Below, in pieces: positions 35,555 to 43,599 of a DNA stretch of 64,000 nt (the stretch's first letter is position 1; every line of letters begins with the position of its first letter). The stretch comes from Kineococcus rhizosphaerae (lineage in GTDB: Bacteria > Actinomycetota > Actinomycetes > Actinomycetales > Kineococcaceae): contig NZ_PVZF01000009.1 in the NCBI RefSeq assembly GCF_003002055.1, forward strand, positions 62,001 through 126,000, read 5' to 3'. The notes beneath the pieces were generated by a model. It was not told the origin of the DNA. It saw only the letters and a list, made by a program, of their open reading frames with translations, and made no database searches. Both the position numbers and the translations under genes were made by a program.

Positions 35555-36316
35555 TCAGTTGATGTGCTTGCCGCCGTCGACCTGGTAGCTGACGCCGTTG
35601 ACGAAACCGGCGTCCTGCGAGAGCAGGAACGCGACCATCGCCGCGATGTCGGCGGGGGTCCCGACGCGGCCGACGGGGATGCCCGCGGCCATGCCGGCCT
35701 TGCGCTCGTCCGTGAGGGTCCCGCCCATGATGTCGGTGTCGATCGGGCCGGGCAGGATCGCGTTGGCGGTGATGCCGTGCGGGCCGAGTTCGCGCGCGGC
35801 GCCGCGGGTCAGGCCGAGGACGGCGGCCTTGGCGGCGGCGTAGGAGGTCTTGGAGAACGTCCCGCCCCCGTCGACCGCGGTGATCGAGGACGTGTTGACG
35901 ATGCGCCCGACCCCGAGGTCGATCATGCGGCGGGCGGCGGCCTGGATCATCAGCAGCGACCCCGTCGCGTTGACGGCCATCGTCCGGTTCCAGCCCTCGA
36001 CCGTGAGGTCCATGAGGGGGGTCGGGTCGGCGATCCCGGCGAGGTTCACCAGGCCGACGACGGGCGGCAGGTCGGCGTCGAACCGCTCGAACGCGGCGGC
36101 GACGGACTCCGGGGAGGAGATGTCGGTGACGGCCCCGGAGACCTCGACGCCGGCGTCGGTGAGTTCGCGGGTGATCTCGGCGACGCCGTCGGCAGAGATG
36201 TCGACGAGGCCGAGGCTCCAGCCGTCGGCCGCGAGGCGGCGGGCGACGACGCGGCCGATGCCGCGGGGGGCGCCGACGCCGGTGACGACGGCGGTGCGGC
36301 GGGCGGGGAACTCCAT
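35555..36316 (-). CDS. SDR-family oxidoreductase
   Basis: This classical short-chain dehydrogenase/reductase of 253 aa has cofactor motif VTGVGAPRGIGRVV, a catalytic Ser in TSSITA, and YAAAK (SYAAAKAAVLGLTRGAA). The C-terminus is SYQVDGGKHIN. It lies 24 nt after the MFS transporter gene on the same strand, so it probably oxidises or reduces the imported compound, perhaps a sugar acid. The exact substrate is not readable. Confidence 0.92.
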   Translation of the reverse strand: MEFPARRTAVVTGVGAPRGIGRVVARRLAADGWSLGLVDISADGVAEITRELTDAGVEVSGAVTDISSPESVAAAFERFDADLPPVVGLVNLAGIADPTPLMDLTVEGWNRTMAVNATGSLLMIQAAARRMIDLGVGRIVNTSSITAVDGGGTFSKTSYAAAKAAVLGLTRGAARELGPHGITANAILPGPIDTDIMGGTLTDERKAGMAAGIPVGRVGTPADIAAMVAFLLSQDAGFVNGVSYQVDGGKHIN

Positions 36317-36340
36317 GGTGGTCTCCAGGGTGTGGTCGGG

Positions 36341-37702
36341 TCAGCGGACGGCGTCGGCCGTGGTCGCGGGGGCGTCGGCGGGGGCGGTGCGCAGGAACCT
36401 CGTGCCCAGCAGGAACAGTGCTCCCAGGACGGCCATCCCCGCCAGGGCGAACAGCCCCGCGGTGCTGGAGTCGAACGTCTCCTCGGCCCAGACGCGGATG
36501 TTCGGGGCGATGAAGCCGCCCAGGTTCCCCAGGCCGTTGATGAGACCGAAACCCGCTGCCAGCGCGGCACCGCTGAGGTAGCGGGTGGGCAGGGTCCAGA
36601 ACAGCGGCTGGCAGGTGACGAAACCGACGGCCGCGACGCACAGGGCGACGATCGCGACCACGGCGTTCTCCGCGACGGCCGAGACCGCGATGCCGATGCC
36701 GGACAGGACGAGCAGCGCGGCGCCGATCTCGCGGTGCCGGCCGGTGCGGTCGGCGAACCGGGGCAGGAGGGCGATGGTGACGAAGGCGCAGGCCCACGGG
36801 ATCGAGGTGAGCAGCCCGACCTGGAACCCGACGTCGCGTCCGGTGATGCTCGCCACCTGGGTCGGCAGGAAGAACGTCAGGCCGTAGACCGCGGCCTGGA
36901 TGCACAGGCAGATCAGGCAGAAGTACAGCACGCGGGGGTTGAGCAGCGCCTTGGCCCAGCCCTGGTGCCCACCCACGGCGGCGCGGTCGGCGTTGTCCGC
37001 CTCGAGCCGGGCGAGCAGGGCGTCGCGTTCGGGGGCCGGCATCCAGGCGGCCTTCTCGGGCCGGTCGGTCAGGTAGAACACGGCGACGATCCCGACGAGG
37101 ACCGCGAGGACGCCCTCGACCATGAACAGCCACTGGTACCCGGCCAGACCCCCGAACCCGTCGAGTTCCAGGAGCCCACCGGACAGCGGGCCGCCGACGA
37201 TGTTGGCCAGCGGCAGGCCCATCTGGAACAGGCCGGTCGCGAAGGCGCGCCGGTCCTCGGGGAACCAGTACGTGAGGTAGAGCAGGACGCCGGGGAAGAA
37301 CCCGGCCTCGGCGACACCGAGGAGGAACCGCAGGACGTAGAACATCGTCTCGCCCTGCACGAACATGAACGCGGTGGCGATGATGCCCCAGGTCACCATG
37401 ATCCGGGCCATCCACCAGCGAGCGCCGACCCTGTGCATGATCAGGTTGCTGGGGACCTCGAACAGGGCGTAGCCGACGAAGAACAGGCCCGCGCCCAGCG
37501 CGTACGCCGCGGCCGACAGGCCGATGTCGGCCTCGAGCTCCTCCTTGGCGAACCCGACGTTGCTGCGGTCGAGGAACGCGATGACGTACATCAGCAGCAG
37601 GAACGGGATGAGCCGCTTGGCCGAGCGGCGGACGGCGGAGTCGACCAGCGCGGTCTGCTCTCCGGTGGTGGGCGTGCTCACGGGCTCTCCAGAAGACGTC
37701 AT
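36341..37702 (-). CDS. MFS transporter, anion:cation symporter (ACS) family
   Basis: This 453-aa, 12-TM transporter resembles the hexuronate/tartrate/phthalate ACS group. The N-terminal motif FLDRSNVGFAKEELEADIGLS is diagnostic, followed by YALFEVPSNLIMHRVGARWWMARIM and LGVAEAGFFPGVLLYLTYWFP. It likely imports an organic or sugar acid with protons. It is the first gene of a two-gene operon with the SDR gene and has a clear promoter overlapping a palindrome. A GntR regulator gene is immediately upstream. Confidence 0.93.
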   Translation of the reverse strand: MTSSGEPVSTPTTGEQTALVDSAVRRSAKRLIPFLLLMYVIAFLDRSNVGFAKEELEADIGLSAAAYALGAGLFFVGYALFEVPSNLIMHRVGARWWMARIMVTWGIIATAFMFVQGETMFYVLRFLLGVAEAGFFPGVLLYLTYWFPEDRRAFATGLFQMGLPLANIVGGPLSGGLLELDGFGGLAGYQWLFMVEGVLAVLVGIVAVFYLTDRPEKAAWMPAPERDALLARLEADNADRAAVGGHQGWAKALLNPRVLYFCLICLCIQAAVYGLTFFLPTQVASITGRDVGFQVGLLTSIPWACAFVTIALLPRFADRTGRHREIGAALLVLSGIGIAVSAVAENAVVAIVALCVAAVGFVTCQPLFWTLPTRYLSGAALAAGFGLINGLGNLGGFIAPNIRVWAEETFDSSTAGLFALAGMAVLGALFLLGTRFLRTAPADAPATTADAVR

Positions 37703-37744
37703 CGTTCACAGAGGTCGTCCAGGACGGACGAGAGTGCTCGGGCG

Positions 37745-37774
37745 ATAAAACATCCAATAGGATGTTGCTGTCAA
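37745..37774 (-). promoter_or_regulatory. sigma-70 promoter of the MFS-SDR operon
   Basis: Minus strand TTGACA (37769-37774), 18-nt spacer, TTTTAT (37745-37750). It is close to consensus and is the most AT-rich spot nearby. The spacer is almost filled by the palindrome at 37749-37766. Confidence 0.75.
37749..37766. promoter_or_regulatory. operator palindrome AACATCC-N4-GGATGTT
   Basis: Perfect 7-bp inverted arms around AATA sit between the -35 and -10 boxes, the classical position for repression. The adjacent GntR/FCD protein is the obvious candidate ligand-responsive repressor. Confidence 0.7.
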
Positions 37775-37808
37775 CGTGAGCGCGGTCGACCCGCGACGAC
37801 GCGGACGG

Positions 37809-38504
37809 TCAGCGGCCGGCGCTCGCGCGGTCCTCGATGGCCCGGCGCCGGACGGCTTCGAGGTGCTCGCGCATGCGCTCGGCCGCCGCGGCCCCGTCCT
37901 TCGCCCGCAGGGCCTGCACGACCGCCGTGTGCTCGTCGATCGCCGGGCCGGCGTCGGTCACCCCGCGCTGGACGAGCCGGAACCGGAACCGCTGCAGCTG
38001 ACCGTTCAGGCCCTCGAACGCGTCGGCCAGGAACCGGTTGCCCCCGGCGTGGTTCACCAGCCGGTGGAACTCGTTGTCGGCCCGGTGGTAGTCCTGGTAC
38101 TCGGTGAACGACGGCCCCTTGGGGGCCCGCGCCATGCGCTCGACGGTCTCGCCCAGCCGCGCCAGCAGGTCCTCGTCGACCGCGGCGGCCGCCGCCGCGA
38201 CGTTGTGGCACTCCAGCAGCAGCCGGGCGTCCATCAGCTGGTCGATCTCCTCGCGGGACAGCAGACCCGCCACCCGGTACCCGCGCATCGCGACGCGTTC
38301 GAGCAGACCCGTGGACTCGATGCGGGCCATCGCCTCGCGCACCGGCGTCGGGGAGACCCCCAGCAGCCGGGCGAGCCCGTCGATGCTCAGCGCCTCCCCC
38401 GGTTCGGCGTTGCCGTCCATCAGCCAGGCCAGCAGCGAGGTGTGCACCGAGTCGGCCAGCGAGGCGCGCGCGGGGACGGACGGCGGCGCGGGGCGGGACG
38501 GCAC
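37809..38504 (-). CDS. GntR-family regulator, FCD subfamily
   Basis: This 231-aa regulator has a winged helix (IDGLARLLGVSPTPVREAMARIESTGLLERVAMRGYRV) and an FCD ligand domain (DARLLLECHNVAAAAAA, DNEFHRLVNHAGGNRFL, EHTAVVQALRAKDGAAAAERMREHL), including the metal-binding Asp/His pattern. It is located 106 nt upstream of the MFS-SDR operon and presumably represses it through the AACATCC palindrome. GTG 38504 has a TACGAT box 6 nt upstream, so the mRNA is probably leaderless. Confidence 0.9.
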   Translation of the reverse strand: MPSRPAPPSVPARASLADSVHTSLLAWLMDGNAEPGEALSIDGLARLLGVSPTPVREAMARIESTGLLERVAMRGYRVAGLLSREEIDQLMDARLLLECHNVAAAAAAVDEDLLARLGETVERMARAPKGPSFTEYQDYHRADNEFHRLVNHAGGNRFLADAFEGLNGQLQRFRFRLVQRGVTDAGPAIDEHTAVVQALRAKDGAAAAERMREHLEAVRRRAIEDRASAGR

Positions 38505-38510
38505 CGCGAG

Positions 38511-38516
38511 ATCGTA
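38511..38516 (-). promoter_or_regulatory. -10 box for the leaderless GntR gene
   Basis: TACGAT (minus strand) ends 6 nt before GTG 38504 with no Shine-Dalgarno. Confidence 0.5.
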
Positions 38517-38566
38517 CCCACCGCCGGTCGGCCCCCCGCGCCGCAGCGGGTCCCCCGGCCCGTCCC

Positions 38567-39478
38567 TCAGAAGGAGGCGAGCAGGGCCTGCACCGACGCC
38601 CGGGCGTCGTCGGCGAGCGCCACCAGGTGCAGGCGCAGCGGTTCGAGGTCGCGCAGCGGCACGAAGACCAGGTCGTCGGAGCGGTGCGCGGAGGCCACGG
38701 CCTCGGAGGTGATGGCCATGGCCCGGCCCGTGGCGACGACGGCCAGCATCTCCTCGACCGTCGTGGCGGCGGGCCCCACGACGACGGGGACGGCCCCCGA
38801 GGGCCGGGGGTCGACGAGCCAGACGTCGCGCTCGCTGCCGGCGTCGACGATCGGCTCGGCGTCCAGGTCCCCGATCGACAGCGAGCTGCGGGCGGCCAGC
38901 CGGTGCCCGGCGGCGAAGACGGCGACCCGGCCGATCCCGGCGACGTCGACGGACCGCACGCGCGGGTCGGGGTCGGCACCCGGCGGCCGCTGCTGGAAGA
39001 CGACGTCGACCTTGCCGTCGACGAGGTCGGCGACCTCCCGGCCCCACGGGACGTGGCGCAGCACGACGTCGAGCCCGGGGCTCTCCTGGGCGGCCTCGAC
39101 GAGCCGCGTCGAGACCCACCGCGGGGTCGACGTGCCGATCCCCACGGTCAGCCGTTCCCGCTCGCCGGCCTCGGCGATGCGCCGGGCGCGCACCAGGGCT
39201 CGGTCGAGGAGCTCGGTGATGCGCTCGGCGTCGGCCACCAGGGCCTGGCCCGCGGGCGTCAGGGGGTTGCCCTCCCGGGCGACGCCGCGGGCGTCGCGCA
39301 CGACGAGCCGGCCCCCCACCAGGGACTCCACGCGGGCCACGGCCTGGCTCAGCGCGGGCTGGGACATCTGCAGGGAGGCCGCGGCGGTGGTGAAGCTGCG
39401 GTCGCGGGCGACGGCCAGCAGGTAGCGCAGCGACCTCGCGTCGAGCTCGCCCTGGCCCCGCCCCGACCGTTCCTCCAC
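38567..39478 (-). CDS. LysR-family transcriptional regulator
   Basis: This 303-aa LysR-type regulator has the N-terminal winged helix YLLAVARDRSFTTAAASLQMSQPALSQAVARVES and a periplasmic-binding-like effector domain (LTVGIGTSTPRW, HVPWGREVADLVDGKVDVVF). It is divergent from the deaminase-like/monooxygenase/permease operon, with only 66 nt between starts. It very probably controls that operon in response to the substrate. GTG 39478 was chosen because it precedes the HTH by ~20 residues. Confidence 0.9.
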   Translation of the reverse strand: MEERSGRGQGELDARSLRYLLAVARDRSFTTAAASLQMSQPALSQAVARVESLVGGRLVVRDARGVAREGNPLTPAGQALVADAERITELLDRALVRARRIAEAGERERLTVGIGTSTPRWVSTRLVEAAQESPGLDVVLRHVPWGREVADLVDGKVDVVFQQRPPGADPDPRVRSVDVAGIGRVAVFAAGHRLAARSSLSIGDLDAEPIVDAGSERDVWLVDPRPSGAVPVVVGPAATTVEEMLAVVATGRAMAITSEAVASAHRSDDLVFVPLRDLEPLRLHLVALADDARASVQALLASF

Positions 39479-39532
39479 GGCGTCGATGGTCCCAGAGGAG
39501 TCCCGTGCGCGACACGCAGGGTGCGAGGTGCC

Positions 39533-39538
39533 TACGTT
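39533..39538 (+). promoter_or_regulatory. -10 box for the leaderless catabolic operon
   Basis: TACGTT ends 6 nt before GTG 39545 and there is no Shine-Dalgarno. It lies in the short LysR-controlled divergent region. Confidence 0.5.
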
Positions 39539-39544
39539 GTGCTC

Positions 39545-40549
39545 GTGCGTCCGCTCGTCTCGCTGCCGAAGGTCCACGTGCACGCCCACCTGGACGGGTC
39601 GTACCCCCGCCAGGCCGTGCTCGACCTCGCCCGCCGCCGCGGCGTCGGCCTCGACCTGCCCGCCCGGGCCTCCTCCGGCGAGCCGGAGCGCTGGCCGGAC
39701 GTGTGGGGGTTCTTCGACGCCTACGGGCGCGTCCCGGCGCTCGTGCAGGACCTCGACGACCTCGCCGGGTTGTGCGAGGCGCTCGTGGCGCAGGAGGCCG
39801 CCGAGGGCGTCCTGTTCCTCGAACCGGCGGTCGAACCGCAGTTGTACGCCCCCCGCCTGGGCAGCCTGCGCGACGTGACGCGGGTGGTGCTGGAGGCGTT
39901 CGCCACGGCGGGCCGGCGGCACGGGATCGAGGTCGGCGCCCTCGTGACGGTGAACACCGACCAGGACGAGCCGGTCGCCGCGGACCTGGCCGCGCTCGCC
40001 GCCGAGTTCGCCGGGGCGGGGGTGACGGCGTTCGGGACGGCGGGGTTCGAAGAACCCTCTGGCCTGGAGCGGTTCGCGTCCTGCGCGGCCGCGGCCCGGG
40101 CCGCGGGCCTGCCGGTGGTGGCGCACGCGGGCCAGACCGGGGGGTGGGAGTGCGTCGCCGAGGCCGTCGACGTGCTGGGCGCGACACGGATCTCGCACGG
40201 GATCAGGTCGGTGGAGGACGCCGGGTTCGTCCGCCGGCTCGCCGAGACCGGGGTCGTGCTCGACGTCGCGCCCGTCTCGAACGTCGCGCTGGGGATCGTC
40301 CCCGACCTCGCCGCGCACCCGGCGCCCGCCCTGCACGCCGCGGGGGTCGCGCTGACGCTCAACGCCGACGACCAGCTGTGGTTCGGGCGCGGCGTCGGCG
40401 ACCAGTACGCCGTCGCGCGCGACGTCTGGGGCCTGCCGGACACCGAGCTCGCGGTCCTGGCCGGCAACGGGCTGCGCGTCGAGGGGATGAGCGCGACGAC
40501 GCGGCAGCGGTTCGGCACGGCCCTGGCGCAGTGGCTGGCGGCCCCGTGA
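39545..40549 (+). CDS. adenosine-deaminase-like amidohydrolase with HAGQ in place of HAGE
   Basis: This 334-aa TIM-barrel protein is of the adenosine/adenine deaminase family. The metal-binding start KVHVHAHLDG, His194 in VVAHAG, the SHGIRS motif and NADDQLWFG (paired Asp) are present. The conserved catalytic Glu of HAGE is Gln197 here (HAGQTGGWE). That Glu normally protonates the purine ring, so deaminase activity is doubtful or the substrate differs. It is the first gene of an operon; its stop overlaps the monooxygenase start (GTGA). A LysR regulator is divergent. Confidence 0.82.
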   Translation: MRPLVSLPKVHVHAHLDGSYPRQAVLDLARRRGVGLDLPARASSGEPERWPDVWGFFDAYGRVPALVQDLDDLAGLCEALVAQEAAEGVLFLEPAVEPQLYAPRLGSLRDVTRVVLEAFATAGRRHGIEVGALVTVNTDQDEPVAADLAALAAEFAGAGVTAFGTAGFEEPSGLERFASCAAAARAAGLPVVAHAGQTGGWECVAEAVDVLGATRISHGIRSVEDAGFVRRLAETGVVLDVAPVSNVALGIVPDLAAHPAPALHAAGVALTLNADDQLWFGRGVGDQYAVARDVWGLPDTELAVLAGNGLRVEGMSATTRQRFGTALAQWLAAP

Positions 40550-41916
40550 CGCTGCTGCTGTCGGCGTTCGAGATCAACGGGCCGAACCTCACGAGCCAGG
40601 GGTTGTGGGCCCACCCCGAGCAGCAGACGGTGCGCTACAAGGACCTCGAGCACTGGCTCGACCTGGCGCGGTTGCTGGAGGACGGCGGTTTCGACCTGCT
40701 GTTCCTCGCCGACTCCCCCGGCTACCCGGTGCTGCGCGGGCGGACCCCGGACGTCACGTTCGAGCAGGCCGTCGAGATGCCGACGAACGACCCGATGCTC
40801 CTGGTCCCCGCCATGGCGGCCGTCACGCGGCGCCTGGGGTTCGCCGTGACGGCCTCGACGACGTTCGAGGGGCCCTACCCCAACGCCCGGCGGTTCGCGA
40901 CGCTGGACCACCTGACGCGCGGCCGGATCGGCTGGAACGTCGTCACCACGTCCTCGCCCGTCGTCAGCGAGCTGCACGGGCGGCCCCCGCTGCCCGCGCA
41001 CGACGTGCGCTACGACGTCGCCGACGAGCACCTGGCTCTCAGCTACCGGTTGTTCGAGGGGTCGTGGGAGGACGACGCCGTCCTCGTCGACCAGGACGCC
41101 CGCCGCTACGCCGACCCGGGCCGGGTGCACCCCGTCCACCACGACGGCCGCTGGTTCTCCGCGCACGGCTACTTCAAGGTCGAACCGTCCCCGCAGCGCA
41201 CCCCGGTGATCTTCCAGGCCGGGACGAGCGAACGGGGCCGGGAGTTCGCCGCCGAGCACGCCGAGGTGGTGTTCCTGCAGGGCCGCGACGCGGCGACGCT
41301 GCGCCGGCACGTGCAGGACCTGCACGCCCGCGCCGCCCGGCACGGGCGCGCGCCGGGGTCGGTGCGCACGCTCGTCGGGCTCAGCGTCGTGCTGGGCCGC
41401 GACCGGGCGCACGCCCGCGAACGCCTCGAGGAGTACCTGTCGTGGGTGGACGTCGACGCGGCCCGGGCCTACTTCGCGTCGATGACGGGCGTCGACCTCG
41501 CGGCCCTGGACCCCTCGGGCAGCTTCTCGGACGTGCGGACCGAGGGCGGGCGCACGCAGGTGGAGCGGTACCGGGGCGAGACGGTGGCCGGGGCCACGGC
41601 CGACTTCCTGCGGTTCGGGATGCGCGAGTTCGTCCTGACCGGCACGGCGGGCGACGTCGCCGACGACCTCGAGCGCCTGCTCGCGGACACGGGGGCCGAC
41701 GGGTTCAACGTGACCCCGTTCGTGGTGCCCGGCTCCTACGCCGAGTTCTGCGCCGAGGTGGTCCCCGAGCTGCGCCGTCGCGGGCTCGTCGCCGACCGCC
41801 GCCCGGGCGCGGCGCCCTCTACGCTGCGCGAGGCGGTCTTCGGGGCGGGTCGCGCCAGGCTGCCCGCCGACCACCCCGCGGCCCGGTTCCGGCACGTCCA
41901 CGAGGAGCGGGCGTGA
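40546..41916 (+). CDS. FMN-dependent monooxygenase, NtaA/SnaA/DszA family
   Basis: This 456-aa luciferase-like flavin monooxygenase uses reduced FMN from a separate reductase. The family features are LLEDGGFDLLFLADS, a DPMLLVPAMAAVTRRLGFAVTASTTFEGPYPNARRFATLDHL stretch (split over residues ~80-125), GRIGWNVVTTSS and PVIFQAGTSERGREFAAEHAEVVF. Relatives oxidise EDTA/NTA, dibenzothiophene, pristinamycin and similar compounds. Coupled translation with the upstream deaminase-like gene and a downstream NCS1 permease suggest a nitrogen heterocycle as substrate. Confidence 0.9.
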   Translation: MTLLLSAFEINGPNLTSQGLWAHPEQQTVRYKDLEHWLDLARLLEDGGFDLLFLADSPGYPVLRGRTPDVTFEQAVEMPTNDPMLLVPAMAAVTRRLGFAVTASTTFEGPYPNARRFATLDHLTRGRIGWNVVTTSSPVVSELHGRPPLPAHDVRYDVADEHLALSYRLFEGSWEDDAVLVDQDARRYADPGRVHPVHHDGRWFSAHGYFKVEPSPQRTPVIFQAGTSERGREFAAEHAEVVFLQGRDAATLRRHVQDLHARAARHGRAPGSVRTLVGLSVVLGRDRAHARERLEEYLSWVDVDAARAYFASMTGVDLAALDPSGSFSDVRTEGGRTQVERYRGETVAGATADFLRFGMREFVLTGTAGDVADDLERLLADTGADGFNVTPFVVPGSYAEFCAEVVPELRRRGLVADRRPGAAPSTLREAVFGAGRARLPADHPAARFRHVHEERA

Positions 41917-42034
41917 GCGGTGAGCGGCACGGTGGTGCCCGTCGTCCGGGTCGTGGACGCGAGGCACCGACAGGTTCGTCCCGAGGCTGGAGCCAGCGAG
42001 CAGCGCTGGACCGCGACCAGGAGCAGGAGGCACC
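41917..42034 (+). other. 118-nt untranslated gap before the NCS1 permease
   Basis: The gap contains several GC-rich local pairings and ends in AGGAGGCACC before the GTG, a good Shine-Dalgarno. No riboswitch class was recognised. Confidence 0.4.
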
Positions 42035-43492
42035 GTGAGCGAGGTTCCCGCGACCCCCCGGACCCGGGTGGGCGGTGTCGACGTCGAACTGAACGGCGTG
42101 AACGCCGTCTCCGAGGCCGAACGCCACGGCCGGCCCCGCGACCTGTTCTGGCCCTGGTTCGCCGCCAACGTCTCGGTGCTGGCCGTCAGCTACGGCTCGT
42201 TCGTGCTGGGGTTCGGGATCTCGTTCTGGCAGGCGAGCGCCGTATCGGTCGTGGGCGTCGTCGCCTCGTACGTGGTCGTGGGGCTGGTCGCGATCGCGGG
42301 CAAGCGGGGCTCGGCGCCGACGATGACGTTGTCCCGCGCCGCGTTCGGGGTCCACGGGAACCGGTTGCCGTCCCTGGTGTCGTGGCTGCTGACGCTGGGC
42401 TGGGAGACGTCGCTGGCCGCGGTCGCGGTGCTGGCGACCTCGACGGTGCTGGGCCGGCTCGGGGCCGGCGGCGGGACGGGGACCAAGCTCGTCGCCCTCC
42501 TCGTCGTCGTGGGCCTGATCGTCCTGGGCGGGACGCTGGGGTTCACCGTGATCATGCGCATGCAGCGCTGGATCACGGTCGTCACGGCGGTGCTGACCGT
42601 CGCCTACGTCGTCTTCGCGGCGGGCTCCGTCGACTGGGCGACGGTCAGCGCGATCCCGGCCGGGGACACCGCCGCGGTCGTCGGCGCCTTCACGATGGTC
42701 ATGACCGGGTTCGGCCTGGGCTGGGCCAACGCGGCGGCCGACTACTCCCGGTACCTGCCGCGGGACGCCTCCAGCGCGGGGGTCGTGGTGTGGACGACGC
42801 TCGGCTCCTCGCTCGGCCCGGCGGTGCTGCTCGTGTTCGGCGCGCTCGTCGTGGGCTCGAACCCGGGCCTGAGCGAACTCGTGGGCCAGGACCCCGTCGG
42901 GGCGCTGACCGGCATCCTGCCGACGTGGTTCCTCGTGCCGTTCGTGGTGGTGGCCGTCCTCGGCCTCGTCGGCGGCGCGGTCATGGACATCTACTCCTCG
43001 GGCCTGGCGCTGCTGAACGTGGGGCTGAGGGTCCCGCGGCCCGTCGCGGTGCTCGTCGACGCGGTCCTGATGATCGCCGGCGCGGTCTACATCGCCTTCT
43101 TCTCGGCCAACTTCCTGATCCCGTTCCAGGGGTTCCTCATCACCCTGGGGGTGCCGATCGCGGCGTGGGCGGGGATCTTCCTGGCCGACCTCGCGGCGCG
43201 GCGCGGCGGGTACGCCGAGGCCGAGCTGCTCGACGCCCGCGGGCGCTACGGATCGGTGCGCGTGCTGCCCGTGGTCACGATGGTCGTCGCCACGTTCCTG
43301 GGCTGGGGCCTGGTGACCAACGGCGGAGCGAGCTGGCTGACCTGGCAGGGGTACCTGCTGGGGCCGATCGGGGGCCGCGACGGCGGGTGGGCCTACGCCA
43401 ACCTCGGCGTGCTGCTGGCGTTCGCGGTCGGGTTCGCCGTCGTCGCGGTGTTCGGGCGCGCGGCGGTGCGCGCCCAGGAGGCTCGCCGCTGA
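42035..43492 (+). CDS. NCS1-family nucleobase/heterocycle permease (CodB-like)
   Basis: This 485-aa, 12-TM symporter is related to cytosine and purine permeases. Diagnostic regions are the N-terminal GVNAVSEAERHGRPRDLFWPWFAANVSVLAVSYG, GKRGSAPTMTLSRAAFGVHGNRLPS, and FGLGWANAAADYSRYLP in the middle. NCS1 members carry cytosine, uracil, hydantoins, allantoin or thiamine-like compounds. As the last gene of the deaminase-like/monooxygenase operon it probably brings in the ring compound they degrade. An exceptionally long hairpin follows. Confidence 0.92.
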   Translation: MSEVPATPRTRVGGVDVELNGVNAVSEAERHGRPRDLFWPWFAANVSVLAVSYGSFVLGFGISFWQASAVSVVGVVASYVVVGLVAIAGKRGSAPTMTLSRAAFGVHGNRLPSLVSWLLTLGWETSLAAVAVLATSTVLGRLGAGGGTGTKLVALLVVVGLIVLGGTLGFTVIMRMQRWITVVTAVLTVAYVVFAAGSVDWATVSAIPAGDTAAVVGAFTMVMTGFGLGWANAAADYSRYLPRDASSAGVVVWTTLGSSLGPAVLLVFGALVVGSNPGLSELVGQDPVGALTGILPTWFLVPFVVVAVLGLVGGAVMDIYSSGLALLNVGLRVPRPVAVLVDAVLMIAGAVYIAFFSANFLIPFQGFLITLGVPIAAWAGIFLADLAARRGGYAEAELLDARGRYGSVRVLPVVTMVVATFLGWGLVTNGGASWLTWQGYLLGPIGGRDGGWAYANLGVLLAFAVGFAVVAVFGRAAVRAQEARR

Positions 43493-43502
43493 CCCGGGTC
43501 CG

Positions 43503-43553
43503 GGACCGTTGACGCATCGGTACGAACCTTTCGCACCGATGCGTCAACGGTCC
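43503..43553. terminator. 19-bp perfect hairpin between the permease and osmC-like genes
   Basis: Arms at 43503-43521 and 43535-43553 are perfectly complementary over 19 bp (core ccgttgacgcatcggt). After one mismatch the loop adds cgaa/ttcg. The hairpin begins 10 nt after the permease stop and serves two convergent genes. Confidence 0.75.
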
Positions 43554-43599
43554 GACGAACCGGACCGGACAGGACGCCGCGACGAGCGCGCCCCGAGGG

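Noticed and set aside
41917..42034. Leader before the NCS1 permease as a possible riboswitch
   Set aside because: Local stems exist but no conserved aptamer core of a known purine, guanidine or thiamine riboswitch was recognised.
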